Source: Collinsella sp. (GTDB lineage Bacteria; Actinomycetota; Coriobacteriia; Coriobacteriales; Coriobacteriaceae). Taken from it: a DNA stretch of 64,000 nucleotides. This document shows positions 51,436-60,902 of this stretch, piece after piece (within the stretch, counting starts at the first letter, position 1; each line of letters begins with the position of its first letter). The DNA lies in the NCBI GenBank assembly GCA_018376905.1, contig JAHAAK010000005.1:25407-89406 (forward strand), given 5' to 3'. The position numbers and the translations under genes were made by a program. Below the pieces are notes generated by a model. That model saw only the letters and a program-made list of their open reading frames with translations. It was not told where the DNA came from and made no database searches.

Positions 51436-52650
51436 TTACGCGCTTACTTCGGCCACGCTCTTCGAGGTTTCGGGTGAATCGGCTCCGTCCCCCATCGTCT
51501 GTCCCTTCGCCGGCACCACGCCAAAGCAGTAGCTCAGCGCCGCAGACACCGCAAATGCCACACCGCCGGCAGCGCAGCACCACAGCAGGTTCGAGATGCC
51601 GCCCGTGGCAAAGCCAATGACCATGAGGACATTCGTCATGCCGATGGTATAGGCCGTAACGTGGCCCACGGCTGCAACAAGGCCTCCGACGGCGCCGCCA
51701 ATGGCCATGCACGTCAGGCACCTGCCATATTTAAAGCCGCAACCGTACAGCGCCGGCTCGCTTACGCCGCCAAGAACACCCGAGATTGAGTAGCCCAGCA
51801 TGAGCGCCTTCTCGTCCTTATCCGCAACGCGAAGCGACGCGCCAAAGGGCATGCCCCAAACGGCGAACGTTGCCATCGTCGCGGCGATGAGGATGCACGA
51901 ATCCGTTCCCACACTCATAAACTGTGCATAGGCGAGCGATAGGACAACGTTGCTGACGCCCGCGATCTTAAGGAACTCCCAGCCCGCGGCAAGCCCCATG
52001 AGCGTGAGCAGCGACACGATGCCACCGGAATTGCCAAGCATAAACATAAGCTGGCCCAACAGCATGCCCAGATAGCTGCCCGCCGGTGCCGTGATACACA
52101 GCGAAACCGGAACCATGACAAGCATGGTCGCAAACGGAACGAACGAAAACGCCACGGCCTTAGGGATAACGCGCTGAAAGAAACACTCCACTCGCCATAG
52201 CACGGGCACCGAGATGAGAACCGGAATAACAGTCGTCGTGTAATCGTTGACCGGCGCGGGAAGTAAACCATACACGGAAGCCATCGATGCCCCCGTCGTC
52301 GATGCGGCATCGACGAGCTTAAGCAGATCGGGCGCAATCAATACGCCGCCCAGCATCATGCCCAGCTGCTCCGAGCAACCGAGCTGGCGGGCGGCCGCCC
52401 AACCAAGATAAATGGGCAAAAAGTAGTAGCCGGCGTTATAGAGCCAACTGTAGAACAGGCGATAGATTTCGGAATCGGCAGACCACAGGCCCAGCATGCC
52501 TTCGCCCATAATGACGGCGACGGTACGAAACAGCGCCGCACAGACAATAAACGGCAGCGCCGACATCATGCTTTTGGACAGATAGTCCACCACGGCCATG
52601 GCGTTTGATGAAACCGTCGTTGTAAACGAGGTGTTAGAAACTTGTGACAT
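51436..52650 (-). CDS. PTS EIIC component, beta-glucoside-like, orphan
   Basis: 404-aa membrane protein with ~10 hydrophobic segments. GVLGGVSEPALYGCGFKYGR (~315-334) matches the GITEP-type substrate loop of the Glc/Bgl EIIC superfamily. No EIIB cysteine domain and no EIIA domain are fused, and none lie nearby, so it depends on components elsewhere. The start at 52650 (MSQVSNTSFTTTV) follows GGAAAGG. Substrate is likely a beta-glucoside or related sugar. Confidence 0.85.
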   Translation of the reverse strand: MSQVSNTSFTTTVSSNAMAVVDYLSKSMMSALPFIVCAALFRTVAVIMGEGMLGLWSADSEIYRLFYSWLYNAGYYFLPIYLGWAAARQLGCSEQLGMMLGGVLIAPDLLKLVDAASTTGASMASVYGLLPAPVNDYTTTVIPVLISVPVLWRVECFFQRVIPKAVAFSFVPFATMLVMVPVSLCITAPAGSYLGMLLGQLMFMLGNSGGIVSLLTLMGLAAGWEFLKIAGVSNVVLSLAYAQFMSVGTDSCILIAATMATFAVWGMPFGASLRVADKDEKALMLGYSISGVLGGVSEPALYGCGFKYGRCLTCMAIGGAVGGLVAAVGHVTAYTIGMTNVLMVIGFATGGISNLLWCCAAGGVAFAVSAALSYCFGVVPAKGQTMGDGADSPETSKSVAEVSA

Positions 52651-52666
52651 GGAACGCCTTTCCCAA

Positions 52667-52695
52667 TGTGACATGCGGGCTGTCCCCTTGTCACA
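52667..52695 (-). other. Hairpin at the accDA stop
   Basis: TGTGACA (52667-52673) and TGTCACA (52689-52695) form a 7-bp stem overlapping the accDA stop codon; the loop contains the TGTCCCC motif seen in the REP-like repeats near 43081. No T-run follows. Confidence 0.35.
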
Positions 52696-54415
52696 TCGTG
52701 CGGTACTGACCGATTGCGCGGTACTTTTCGTAGCGGAGGTTTGTGAGGGTCGCGTCGTCGAGCCGCCCAAGTGTATCGAAGGCATCAAATGCCGAGGACA
52801 TGACGGCACCGGCGATCTCCTCATGCGACAGACCCCTATCGTCAACAATGCCGTCGATGATGCCGAGCGCCAACAGGTCGGGAGCCGTGAGCTTAAGCGC
52901 CTCGGCGGCCTCATTCGCGCGCTCGGTATCCTTCCACAGGATCGACGCACAGGCCTCAGGGCTCACGACCGAATAGGCCGAGCTCGAGAGCATCAGGATG
53001 CGGTCGGCCACGGACAGCGCCAGCGCGCCACCAGAGCCGCCCTCGCCTGTCACCACCGAGACAATCGGCGTCTTAAGGCCGCTCATCTCCATGAGGTTCT
53101 GGGCAATCGCCTCACCCTGGCCGCGTTCCTCGGCACCGATGCCGCAAAACGCGCCCGAAGTATCGACCAGGCACAGAACCGGTCGACCAAACTTTTCGGC
53201 CTGGCGCATCAGGCGACGCGCTTTGCGGTAGCCCTCGGGATGTGCCATACCAAAGTTGCGACGCATGCGCTCTTTGGTCGTGGTGCCGCGCTCGATGGCG
53301 ATGACCGTTACGGGGCGTCCGTCTTTCCAGCCAATGCCAGCCACCACAGCAGCGTCGTCGCCAAAGTAGCGGTCGCCGTGCAGCTCCACAAATCCATCCA
53401 GGCCCAGCGAGATCATCTCGCCTGCCGTGGTGCGATCTGCCGAGCGGGTCTGCTTGACAATCTCGAGCGCGGTTTTTGGTGCGGCCGAGCGCTTGAACAA
53501 GTGTCCCAGCTTTTTGCCGCGGCGACCCGTATGCACGATCTCATGCGGTGCCCCCAGGCCGGGCGCGTGCCCTTCGTGCAGCGCCAGCAGCTCGCCTACC
53601 GTGAGCGCAATCTCGCCACGCGGAACAACGGCATCGCAAAAGCCGTGCTCCAGCAAAAACTCGGAGCGCTGGAATCCCTTGGGCAGGCGCTTGTGCATGT
53701 TCTGCTCGATCACGCGCGGGCCGGCAAATGCCGTCAGGGCATCGGGCTCGGCCAGGATAATATCGCCCTCCATGGCAAAGCTCGCGGTTACGCCTCCGGT
53801 CGTGGGGTCAGTGAGCACCGTGATATACAGGCCGCCCGCCTCGCTATGGCGCCTAACCGCCGCAGAAATCTTGGCCATCTGCATGAGCGAGGTCACGCCC
53901 TCCTGCATGCGGGCGCCACCCGATACGGTAAAGCCAACGACCGGCAGTCCCAGCTCGGTCGCACGCTCAAATGTGCGGCAGATCTTCTCGCCCACCACGG
54001 AACCCATCGAGCCCATCATAAAGTTGGCGTCCATAAAGAAGAGCGCCGTATCGCAACCGCAGATTTTGCCCTTGCCGCACACAACGGCATCGCGCTCGCC
54101 CGAACGTTCGCTCACGCTCTTGAGCTTGTCGGCATAGCCGGGAAACGAAAGGAAGTCCTCCGGCGCCAGACTGGCATCCCATTCCTCAAACGTGCCCTCG
54201 TCAATCGTCATGTGCATGCGGTCGCGCCCGCTCACGCGAAAGTGTTTGCCGCAACGAGGGCAGACCTCGAGGTTGTCGTGCAGGCGCGCCTCATCGATCA
54301 CGCGGCGGCACTCCGGGCACTTGATAAACACGTGGCGCGCGGGAAACTCGGCGCACGACTCGGTCATCGGTCCCTCGAGGACGTTGACCGTCTTCGCTTT
54401 TCTATTCATCAGCAT
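52691..54415 (-). CDS. accDA: Acetyl-CoA carboxylase carboxyltransferase, beta and alpha subunits fused
   Basis: 574-aa fusion. Residues ~25-300: AccD with the zinc ribbon CPECRRVI...CPRCGKHF (~34-57) and the carboxyltransferase core (SGGARMQEGVTSLMQMAK). Residues ~310-570: AccA (LGLDGFVELHGDRYFGDDAA; TSGAFCGIGAEERGQGEAIA; GEGGSGGALALSVADRI). It transfers CO2 from biotin-AccB to acetyl-CoA to make malonyl-CoA. The start overlaps the accC stop by 14 bases (an alternative ATG at 54409 is 8). It is the last gene of the fab operon. Confidence 0.95.
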   Translation of the reverse strand: MLMNRKAKTVNVLEGPMTESCAEFPARHVFIKCPECRRVIDEARLHDNLEVCPRCGKHFRVSGRDRMHMTIDEGTFEEWDASLAPEDFLSFPGYADKLKSVSERSGERDAVVCGKGKICGCDTALFFMDANFMMGSMGSVVGEKICRTFERATELGLPVVGFTVSGGARMQEGVTSLMQMAKISAAVRRHSEAGGLYITVLTDPTTGGVTASFAMEGDIILAEPDALTAFAGPRVIEQNMHKRLPKGFQRSEFLLEHGFCDAVVPRGEIALTVGELLALHEGHAPGLGAPHEIVHTGRRGKKLGHLFKRSAAPKTALEIVKQTRSADRTTAGEMISLGLDGFVELHGDRYFGDDAAVVAGIGWKDGRPVTVIAIERGTTTKERMRRNFGMAHPEGYRKARRLMRQAEKFGRPVLCLVDTSGAFCGIGAEERGQGEAIAQNLMEMSGLKTPIVSVVTGEGGSGGALALSVADRILMLSSSAYSVVSPEACASILWKDTERANEAAEALKLTAPDLLALGIIDGIVDDRGLSHEEIAGAVMSSAFDAFDTLGRLDDATLTNLRYEKYRAIGQYRTM

Positions 54416-55745
54416 AGAGATGCCCCATTAGATCGGTGTGATACATGCCCGACAAGAACTCGTCGTTTGCCAGCACGTCGAGCTGAAGCTCGCTGTTTTC
54501 GCTCACGCCCTCAATCACGAGCTCGCCCAGGGCCGAGCGCATCTTGCGAATGGCGCCGTCACGCGTGGGCGCACACACGATGAGCTTGCCGAGCATGGAG
54601 TCGTAGTACGGCGGAACTTTCGCACCGGCAAACATGGCGGAATCCCAGCGCACGCGCGGACCACCCGGCACACGCAACGCGGTGACCGTTCCGCATGACG
54701 GCAGAAAGACTGGCGTTTCGGCATTGATGCGGCACTCCATAGCATGGTTGCGGACCGGCATGTCCTCCTGCTCAAAGGGCAGAGGCTGGCCGGCTGCCAC
54801 GCGCAGCTGCCACTTGACCAGGTCGGTATCGGTCACAAACTCCGTAACCGGATGCTCCACCTGCAAGCGCGTGTTCATTTCCATAAAGTAGAAATTGCCG
54901 TCATCTGAGTACAGAAACTCAATGGTGCCGGCGCCCTCATAGCCAACGGCACGAGCCAGGTCACGCGCCGCCTTGTGCATGCGCGCGCGAATATCATCGC
55001 GTCCGTCGAGGCACGGCGCGGGGCTCTCCTCGATCAGCTTTTGGTTGCGGCGCTGCACCGAGCACTCACGCTCGCCGAGCGAAAACACATGGCCCTGCTT
55101 ATCGGCCATAATCTGCACCTCAACGTGATGCGCCGGCGCGACGAACTTCTCCATGTAACACTCGCCGTCGCCAAAAACGGCCTCGCCCTCAGCACGTGCT
55201 TCAATAAAGGCCTTTGCCGCGTCTTCCGCGCGCTCGACCTTGCGAATACCACGACCGCCACCGCCCGCCCGCGCCTTAATAAGCACGGGACAGCCAATGC
55301 GCTCGGCCTCGGCCGTTGCCTCCTCGGAGCTTTTGAGCAAATCGCAGCCCGGCACGATGGGCACGCCCGCGGCAGCGGCCGTTCGGCGTGCGGCGTCCTT
55401 GTCGCCCATGCTGTCGATCACCTCGGCCGAAGGACCGACAAACGCCAGACCGTACTTGTCGCAGTCGCGCACGAAGCTCGCCTTCTCGGAAAAGAAACCG
55501 TAGCCAGGATGGATTGCCTTAGCTCCCGACTTTACGGCACAGGTGAGCACGGCATCGTCGTTGAGGTAGCTCTCGGCAAGACGCGGGCCGCCGATGCAAT
55601 ACGCCTCGTCGGCAAGCTGCACGTGCAACGCGTCCGCATCGGCCGTGGAGTAGACGGCGACGGTCTTGATGCCCATATCGCGGCACGCGCGGATAACACG
55701 GACCGCGACTTCGCCGCGGTTGGCGATGAGCACTTTGTCGAACAT
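54402..55745 (-). CDS. accC: Acetyl-CoA carboxylase, biotin carboxylase subunit
   Basis: 447-aa biotin carboxylase. Seen: MFDKVLIANRGEVAVRVIRA (~1-20), ATP-grasp Gly-rich loop KARAGGGGRGIRKVE (~160), and FMEMNTRLQVEHPVTEFVTD (~285). Start at 55745 (AAGGAAGG leader) rather than the longer frame. It carboxylates the biotin on AccB using ATP and bicarbonate. Confidence 0.97.
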   Translation of the reverse strand: MFDKVLIANRGEVAVRVIRACRDMGIKTVAVYSTADADALHVQLADEAYCIGGPRLAESYLNDDAVLTCAVKSGAKAIHPGYGFFSEKASFVRDCDKYGLAFVGPSAEVIDSMGDKDAARRTAAAAGVPIVPGCDLLKSSEEATAEAERIGCPVLIKARAGGGGRGIRKVERAEDAAKAFIEARAEGEAVFGDGECYMEKFVAPAHHVEVQIMADKQGHVFSLGERECSVQRRNQKLIEESPAPCLDGRDDIRARMHKAARDLARAVGYEGAGTIEFLYSDDGNFYFMEMNTRLQVEHPVTEFVTDTDLVKWQLRVAAGQPLPFEQEDMPVRNHAMECRINAETPVFLPSCGTVTALRVPGGPRVRWDSAMFAGAKVPPYYDSMLGKLIVCAPTRDGAIRKMRSALGELVIEGVSENSELQLDVLANDEFLSGMYHTDLMGHLYADE

Positions 55746-55755
55746 GAAGCCTTCC

Positions 55756-56178
55756 TTAACTTTCGTGCATGAGTGCAAAAGACATATCGGCGCGGCAGCA
55801 AACCTCACCGTTGACGCTCGCGGTACCCGTCGCAAAGCGGAACGGCCCGCGCGCACGCGTGATGGAGCACACCAGATCCACCGTGTCGCCCGGGCGCACC
55901 GGACGCTTAAAGCGAACCTTGTCCAGACTCGTGTAGAACGGCGTCGCACCGCGCGCTTCCTCATCGCCCATCAGCAGCACGCAGCAGTTCTGGGCGAGCA
56001 TCTCGCACTGAATCACGCCGGGGACGACCGGGTTTCCCGGAAAATGCCCCTGCAAAAAGTACTCGTCGCCCGTAATCGTGATCTTGCCGCGGGCCTCGTC
56101 GCCCACCAGCTCGGCTTCGTCGAGCAAAAGCATCGGCTCGCGATGCGGCAACAGTTCTTTAAGCTCTTCTTTGTTCAT
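55756..56178 (-). CDS. fabZ: (3R)-hydroxyacyl-ACP dehydratase FabZ
   Basis: 140-aa hotdog-fold dehydratase. LPHREPMLLLDEAELV (~9-24) and the active-site GHFPGNPVVPGVIQCEMLAQ (~43-62) with catalytic His and Glu are present. Removes water from beta-hydroxyacyl-ACP. The ATG at 56178 with AGGTG leader is preferred to a GTG 3 codons upstream. Lies between accB and accC. Confidence 0.94.
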   Translation of the reverse strand: MNKEELKELLPHREPMLLLDEAELVGDEARGKITITGDEYFLQGHFPGNPVVPGVIQCEMLAQNCCVLLMGDEEARGATPFYTSLDKVRFKRPVRPGDTVDLVCSITRARGPFRFATGTASVNGEVCCRADMSFALMHES

Positions 56179-56187
56179 GGATATCAC

Positions 56188-56661
56188 CTATCCGATCCTC
56201 ATGAGACAGCTGCCAAACTCGACGAGGTCGCCGTCGGCCACGCAGATCTCGAGCACCTCGCCATCCGCCTCTGCCGTCACCTCGTTGAGAACCTTCATGG
56301 CCTCGATGATGCAGAGCGTCTCGCCGGCCTTGACCTTAGAGCCCACGTGCACAAACGGCTCGTCGCCCGGCGCCGGGGCAGCATAGAAAACGCCGACCAT
56401 GGGAGCGGTCACCTCGGTGCCCTTGGGCTCCGGTGCGGCGGCAGGTGTCTGCGCGGCGGGCTCCGGTGCGGCAGGCGCGACTGTGGGAGCTGCAACTGGA
56501 GCGGCCATAGCGCTCGGCATGGGCATGGGCACGGCAACCGGCTGTGCGGCGCTCGCGCGCTCGAGTTCGACCGCGGTGCCATCGGGCTCCTCAACGCGTA
56601 CGCGCGTGAGGCCGCGGTCCTCCATAACATCGGCTATCTCGGCAAGTCTTTTGGAATCCAT
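56188..56661 (-). CDS. accB: Biotin carboxyl carrier protein AccB
   Basis: 157 aa. N-terminal ~35 residues, a Pro/Ala/Val-rich linker (~40-80), then the biotinyl domain with VKAGETLCIIEAMKVLNEV, where K123 is the biotinylated lysine. It carries CO2 between AccC and AccDA; the biotin is added by the ligase encoded divergently at 62039-62815. Confidence 0.96.
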   Translation of the reverse strand: MDSKRLAEIADVMEDRGLTRVRVEEPDGTAVELERASAAQPVAVPMPMPSAMAAPVAAPTVAPAAPEPAAQTPAAAPEPKGTEVTAPMVGVFYAAPAPGDEPFVHVGSKVKAGETLCIIEAMKVLNEVTAEADGEVLEICVADGDLVEFGSCLMRIG

Positions 56662-56664
56662 GCT

Positions 56665-57912
56665 CTAGCTCCTCGTATATCTAAGCAGCGCGATGGCGGC
56701 GTTGTGTCCGCCAAAGCCCAGGTTGGTCGAAAGCGCCCAGGTAAGGTCGGCGCGAACCGCGCGATTGGGCGTGTAGTCAAGATCGCAGGCGGGATCGGGC
56801 GTGTGGTAGTTAATGGTCGGCGGCACCACGCCCTGCTCGAGCGCCATGGCGCAGGCCATGACCTCGATGGCGCCCGTGGCACCGATCATGTGGCCGGTCA
56901 TCGACTTAGTCGACGAGACGTGCGCGGCGCGCGCCGCGTCCTCGCCGAGCGCACGCTTAATGCCCGCCGTCTCGGACGAATCGTTGAGCTTGGTCGATGT
57001 GCCGTGGGCATTGATGTAGAGGCCCTCGGAAGGCCTGACGTCGCCCTCGGTCACCGCCAGCGATATCGCGCGGGCAATGCCGGCAGCCTCGGGATCAGGG
57101 CTCGTGATGTGATAGGCATCATCGGTGTTGCCGTAGCCCACGACCTCGGCATAAATGTGCGCACCGCGCGCCTGCGCATGTTCCATGCTCTCGAGCACGA
57201 GCACGCAGGCGCCCTCGCCCATCACAAAGCCATCGCGGTCTGCATCGAACGGGCGGCAAGCCGTCGCGGGATCAGGGTTGGTGGTCAATGCGCGGCAGGA
57301 CGTAAAGCCCGCAACGGCATCGGGGATAATTGCGGCCTCGGCGCCGCCCGCGAGGATCGCGTCGGCATAGCCGTGCTTGATGGCGCGGAACGCCTCGCCC
57401 ACCGCATGGGCCGAGGTTGCGCACGCGGTCACCACGGGCAGGGTCGGGCCCTTTGCCTTGTGGCGGATTGCGATATTGCCCGATGCCATGTTGGGGATCA
57501 TCATCGCGATCATATAGGGCGATGCGCGGCGGGGCCCACGTTCGGCAATCGTATGGACGTTGTCGACGAGCGTCGTCATGCCGCCCACGCCCGAGCCCAC
57601 GTAGACGCCCAGGCGCTCGCGATCGATGGCGCCTTCGACATCAAAGCCCGCATCGTGCATGGCCTCGTCCGAAGCCGCCATCGCAAACTGAACGCAGGGG
57701 TCGAGATGCTTGGCGTCACGCTTGCCAAAGTACTCGTTGCCGTCAAAGCCCTTGACCTCGGCCGCCACCTTAACGGCAAACGCATCGGTATCGAAGTGCG
57801 TGATCGGGCCGATGCCGCACGTGCCAGCACACATTGCCGCCCAGGTGGCAAGCGCGGTGTTGCCGAGCGGCGACACGGCACCTATGCCGGTGATTGCAAC
57901 TCTCTGTTCCAT
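56665..57912 (-). CDS. fabF: 3-oxoacyl-ACP synthase II FabF
   Basis: 415-aa condensing enzyme that elongates acyl-ACP with malonyl-ACP. Catalytic Cys-His-His: VTACATSAHAVGEAF (Cys), YINAHGTSTKLND (His) and KSMTGHMIGATGAIE (His). Start MEQRVAITGIG at 57912 gives the best spacing to the GGAG leader; an ATG one codon earlier is possible. It follows fabG. Confidence 0.95.
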   Translation of the reverse strand: MEQRVAITGIGAVSPLGNTALATWAAMCAGTCGIGPITHFDTDAFAVKVAAEVKGFDGNEYFGKRDAKHLDPCVQFAMAASDEAMHDAGFDVEGAIDRERLGVYVGSGVGGMTTLVDNVHTIAERGPRRASPYMIAMMIPNMASGNIAIRHKAKGPTLPVVTACATSAHAVGEAFRAIKHGYADAILAGGAEAAIIPDAVAGFTSCRALTTNPDPATACRPFDADRDGFVMGEGACVLVLESMEHAQARGAHIYAEVVGYGNTDDAYHITSPDPEAAGIARAISLAVTEGDVRPSEGLYINAHGTSTKLNDSSETAGIKRALGEDAARAAHVSSTKSMTGHMIGATGAIEVMACAMALEQGVVPPTINYHTPDPACDLDYTPNRAVRADLTWALSTNLGFGGHNAAIALLRYTRS

Positions 57913-57951
57913 CATGGTCTCCTCATCCAAGCCGTTCTTCGGCCCTGGTTT

Positions 57952-58725
57952 CTACATCGCCATTCCGCCGTCGACGCGCACGACCTCACCCGTAATGTAG
58001 GCAGCCGCATCACTCGCCAGAAAGCGCACTACGCCGGCCACCTCCTCGGGGCGCGCCATACGCTTAAGGGGAATCTGCTCCTCGGTTACCGTACGCACCT
58101 TCTCCGAGAGCTTTGCCGTCATATCCGTCTCGACAAACCCGGGGGCAACCGCGTTCACTCGTACGCCGCGGGGCGCAAGCTCGCGCGCCACCGCCTTGGT
58201 CAGGCCGATCACGCCCGCCTTGGAGGCAGCGTAGTTGGCTTGCCCGGCATTGCCCATCAGGCCCACGACCGAGCTCATGTTGACGACGCAGCCGCCGCGC
58301 TGGCGCATAAAGGTCTTGGTGAGCGCGCGCGTCGTGTTAAACGTTCCTTTAAGATTGACATCGAGCACGCGATCGAAGGCGTCATCGCCCATGCGCATGA
58401 GCAGGCCATCGCGGGTGATGCCAGCGTTGTTGACGAGCGCCCAAATGGAGCCAAAGTCGTTGAGGACCGCTTCCACGCACGCGTTGACGGCAGCGGGGTC
58501 GGCCACGTCGCATTGATATGAGCGCGCCGTGGCGCCAGCCGCCTCGCAGGCGTCGCACGTCTCGCGCGCCGCATCGACGCTGCCGGCATAGACGACGGCG
58601 ATATCGTAGCCATCCTCCGCCAGACCGATAGCGCAGGCGCGGCCGATACCCCGCGAGCCGCCCGTGACCAGTGCCACGCGACGTGAGTCGTTGCGCTCGA
58701 GCGCGCCATTGTTCAAGTTGCCCAT
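57952..58725 (-). CDS. fabG: 3-oxoacyl-ACP reductase FabG
   Basis: 257-aa short-chain dehydrogenase. NADPH-binding VALVTGGSRGIGRACAIGL (~17-35), NNAGITRDGLLMRM (~102), and catalytic Ser...Tyr-x-x-x-Lys (SSVVG...YAASKAG). The first ~15 residues are an extension over typical FabG. Reduces beta-ketoacyl-ACP in the elongation cycle. Confidence 0.94.
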   Translation of the reverse strand: MGNLNNGALERNDSRRVALVTGGSRGIGRACAIGLAEDGYDIAVVYAGSVDAARETCDACEAAGATARSYQCDVADPAAVNACVEAVLNDFGSIWALVNNAGITRDGLLMRMGDDAFDRVLDVNLKGTFNTTRALTKTFMRQRGGCVVNMSSVVGLMGNAGQANYAASKAGVIGLTKAVARELAPRGVRVNAVAPGFVETDMTAKLSEKVRTVTEEQIPLKRMARPEEVAGVVRFLASDAAAYITGEVVRVDGGMAM

Positions 58726-58755
58726 GTCATTCCTTTCGGGTTACAGCCCTGTGGA

Positions 58756-59682
58756 CTATGCGAGCTCGTCGGCAATAGCTGCGACCTGCTCGGCCGTCTC
58801 GCACGAATACACGCGAACGTCGCTCAGCGTACGCTTGACCAGGCCCGACAGCGTTTTACCAGGGCCGACCTCAATAAACGTGTCGATGCCCTGATCCTGC
58901 AGAGCATGCAGCGTGTCGACCCAGCGAACGGCATGACTCACCTGGTTGGCCAAGACATCCGATGCCACTCGCGGGTCCGCCGGATAGGGCGCCGCCGTCA
59001 TGTTTGCCATGACCGGAATCAGCAGCGGAGACGGCGCGTGGCCGGCTTGGATATACGTCGCCAGCCCCTCAGTCGCCTCTGCCATATAGGGGCTATGGAA
59101 TGCACCCGACACCGCGACTTTCATAGCGCGGCCGCCAGCCTCTTTTACTAGGACGTCGAGCTCCTGCAGCGCCTCGGACGCTCCGGCCACAACCGTCTGC
59201 TGCGGACTGTTGTAGTTGACAGGCCAGCAGTCCTCGCCGGCCTGTTTTGCCAGGTTCTCGACTTGCTCCGCATCGAGCTTGATGACGGCGCGCATACCGC
59301 CCGGATGGCGCTCGGCAGCCGCGGCCATCAGCGCCGCGCGCTCGCACACGAGCTCAAAGCCCGCTCGCGTATCGAATGCCCCCGCAAAGGTGAGCGCGGC
59401 GACCTCGCCCAGCGAGAATCCCGCACAGACGGCAGACACCACGTCGCGCTCACGCAGAGCGGTAGCCGCTGCCAGGTCGTGAACGAACACGCAGGGCTGC
59501 GTGTTCACGGTCTGCGACAGCTCCTCCTTGGAGGCGCTCCGGCACTGCTCACTGGTCCCCGGGCGTACCTCATCGGCGATTGCAAACACCTCAGCAGCCG
59601 CCGGCGATGCTTCGATGAGGTCGACGCCCATCGCGGGGTGTTGGGCACCCTGGCCGGCAAACAGAAACGCTACGCTACCCAT
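58756..59682 (-). CDS. fabD: Malonyl-CoA-ACP transacylase FabD
   Basis: 308-aa enzyme moving malonyl from CoA to ACP. FLFAGQGAQHPAMGVDL (~6-22), active-site AGFSLGEVAALTFAG (~86-100; Ser in GxSxG) and SGAFHSPYMAEA (~200, catalytic His). The ATG at 59682 has an AAGGG leader 9 nt upstream; the GTG at 59688 is too close to it. Overlaps the fabK stop. Confidence 0.95.
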   Translation of the reverse strand: MGSVAFLFAGQGAQHPAMGVDLIEASPAAAEVFAIADEVRPGTSEQCRSASKEELSQTVNTQPCVFVHDLAAATALRERDVVSAVCAGFSLGEVAALTFAGAFDTRAGFELVCERAALMAAAAERHPGGMRAVIKLDAEQVENLAKQAGEDCWPVNYNSPQQTVVAGASEALQELDVLVKEAGGRAMKVAVSGAFHSPYMAEATEGLATYIQAGHAPSPLLIPVMANMTAAPYPADPRVASDVLANQVSHAVRWVDTLHALQDQGIDTFIEVGPGKTLSGLVKRTLSDVRVYSCETAEQVAAIADELA

Positions 59683-60614
59683 GCGCACGCACCCTTCAGG
59701 ACGTGCTCGGCGCCATCGACCAGGTCGTCAACGATTTCGCGTGCGCTCTGGCGCTCGTTGACCATGCCGGCAATCTGTCCACACAAAAACGAACCCTCTT
59801 CGTAGTTGCCGTCCTTGGCGGCCTTACGCAGCGCACCGGTTCCCATAGCACCGAGCTCCTCGGCACTCGCGCCGGAACCCTCGCTCTTGGCATAGGCGTT
59901 GGTGAAGGGGCTCTTGAGGGCGCGCACTGGATGTCCCGTCGAGCGACCGGTCGCACGCGTCGAAGTGTCGTTGGCCTTCAGGACCATCTCCTTGTACTGC
60001 TCCGAGACGGTGCACTCATCTGCAACGAGAAAGCGCGTACCCACCTGGACGCCGGCAGCGCCCAGCATAAAGGCGGCCGCCACGCCGCGGCCGTCGGCAA
60101 TACCGCCGGCGGCCACAACGGGAATGTCGACCGCATCGACGACCTGCGGCACCAGTGCCATCGTCGAGGTCTCGCCAATATGGCCGCCCGATTCGGTACC
60201 CTCGGCAACAACCGCCGTGGCTCCACGACGTGCCACGAGGCGCGCCAGCGCCACCGAGGCAACGACCGGGATGACCTTGATGCCCGCCTCGTTCCACGCC
60301 TTCATGTACTTGGCGGGATTGCCGGCGCCCGTCACGACGACCGGCACTCGCTCGTCAATCACGACCTGCGCGACCTCGTCGGCAAACGGGCTCATGAGCA
60401 TGACGTTGACGCCAAAGGGCTTATCCGTCCTGGCGCGCAGCTCATGAATCTGGTCGCGAAGCCAGTTGGCGTCGGCGTTCATGGCCGCGATGATGCCTAA
60501 GCCACCCGCCTCGGACACTGCGGACGCCAGCGAGGCATCGGCAATCCAGGCCATACCGCCCTGGAACACGGGCTTTTCGATGCCGAGCAGATCGCAGAGA
60601 GGAGTCTTGAGCAT
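59670..60614 (-). CDS. fabK: FMN-dependent enoyl-ACP reductase FabK
   Basis: 314-aa 2-nitropropane-dioxygenase-like TIM barrel. Start MLKTPLCDLLGIEKPVFQGG and FMN phosphate-binding VVAAGGIADGRGVAAAF (~168-184) with GAAGVQVGTRFL. FabK replaces FabI in many anaerobes and Gram-positives; the fab context favours FabK over nitronate monooxygenase. Fully within the operon. Confidence 0.93.
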   Translation of the reverse strand: MLKTPLCDLLGIEKPVFQGGMAWIADASLASAVSEAGGLGIIAAMNADANWLRDQIHELRARTDKPFGVNVMLMSPFADEVAQVVIDERVPVVVTGAGNPAKYMKAWNEAGIKVIPVVASVALARLVARRGATAVVAEGTESGGHIGETSTMALVPQVVDAVDIPVVAAGGIADGRGVAAAFMLGAAGVQVGTRFLVADECTVSEQYKEMVLKANDTSTRATGRSTGHPVRALKSPFTNAYAKSEGSGASAEELGAMGTGALRKAAKDGNYEEGSFLCGQIAGMVNERQSAREIVDDLVDGAEHVLKGACAWVA

Positions 60615-60616
60615 CT

Positions 60617-60853
60617 CTACTTCTCCAATGCCGCCTCGACCGTATCGGCGAACTCGCCGACCGTCTTGGGGTTCTCCTCGGTATCGAGCTGGATGCCAAA
60701 CTCGTCCTCGACGGCGACGAGGATCTCGACGGTGCCCAGGCTGTCGAGACCAATCTCCTCGAGCGTGGACTCGGGCTTCATCTCGACATCGTCAAGACCG
60801 GCGGTCTCGCGGATAACGTCGCAAACGCGCTCGAAGGTCTTCTGATCTGCCAT
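60617..60853 (-). CDS. acpP: Acyl carrier protein
   Basis: 78 aa, acidic. The phosphopantetheine serine lies in the EEIGLDSLGTVEIL segment (S38, DSL motif). It holds the growing acyl chain for all Fab enzymes. Three bases upstream of fabK. Confidence 0.96.
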   Translation of the reverse strand: MADQKTFERVCDVIRETAGLDDVEMKPESTLEEIGLDSLGTVEILVAVEDEFGIQLDTEENPKTVGEFADTVEAALEK

Positions 60854-60902
60854 GGTAGTTCTCCTTTGTTTGTGCCCTAGGGGCGTTTTTTCCTATGTGC
60901 AA

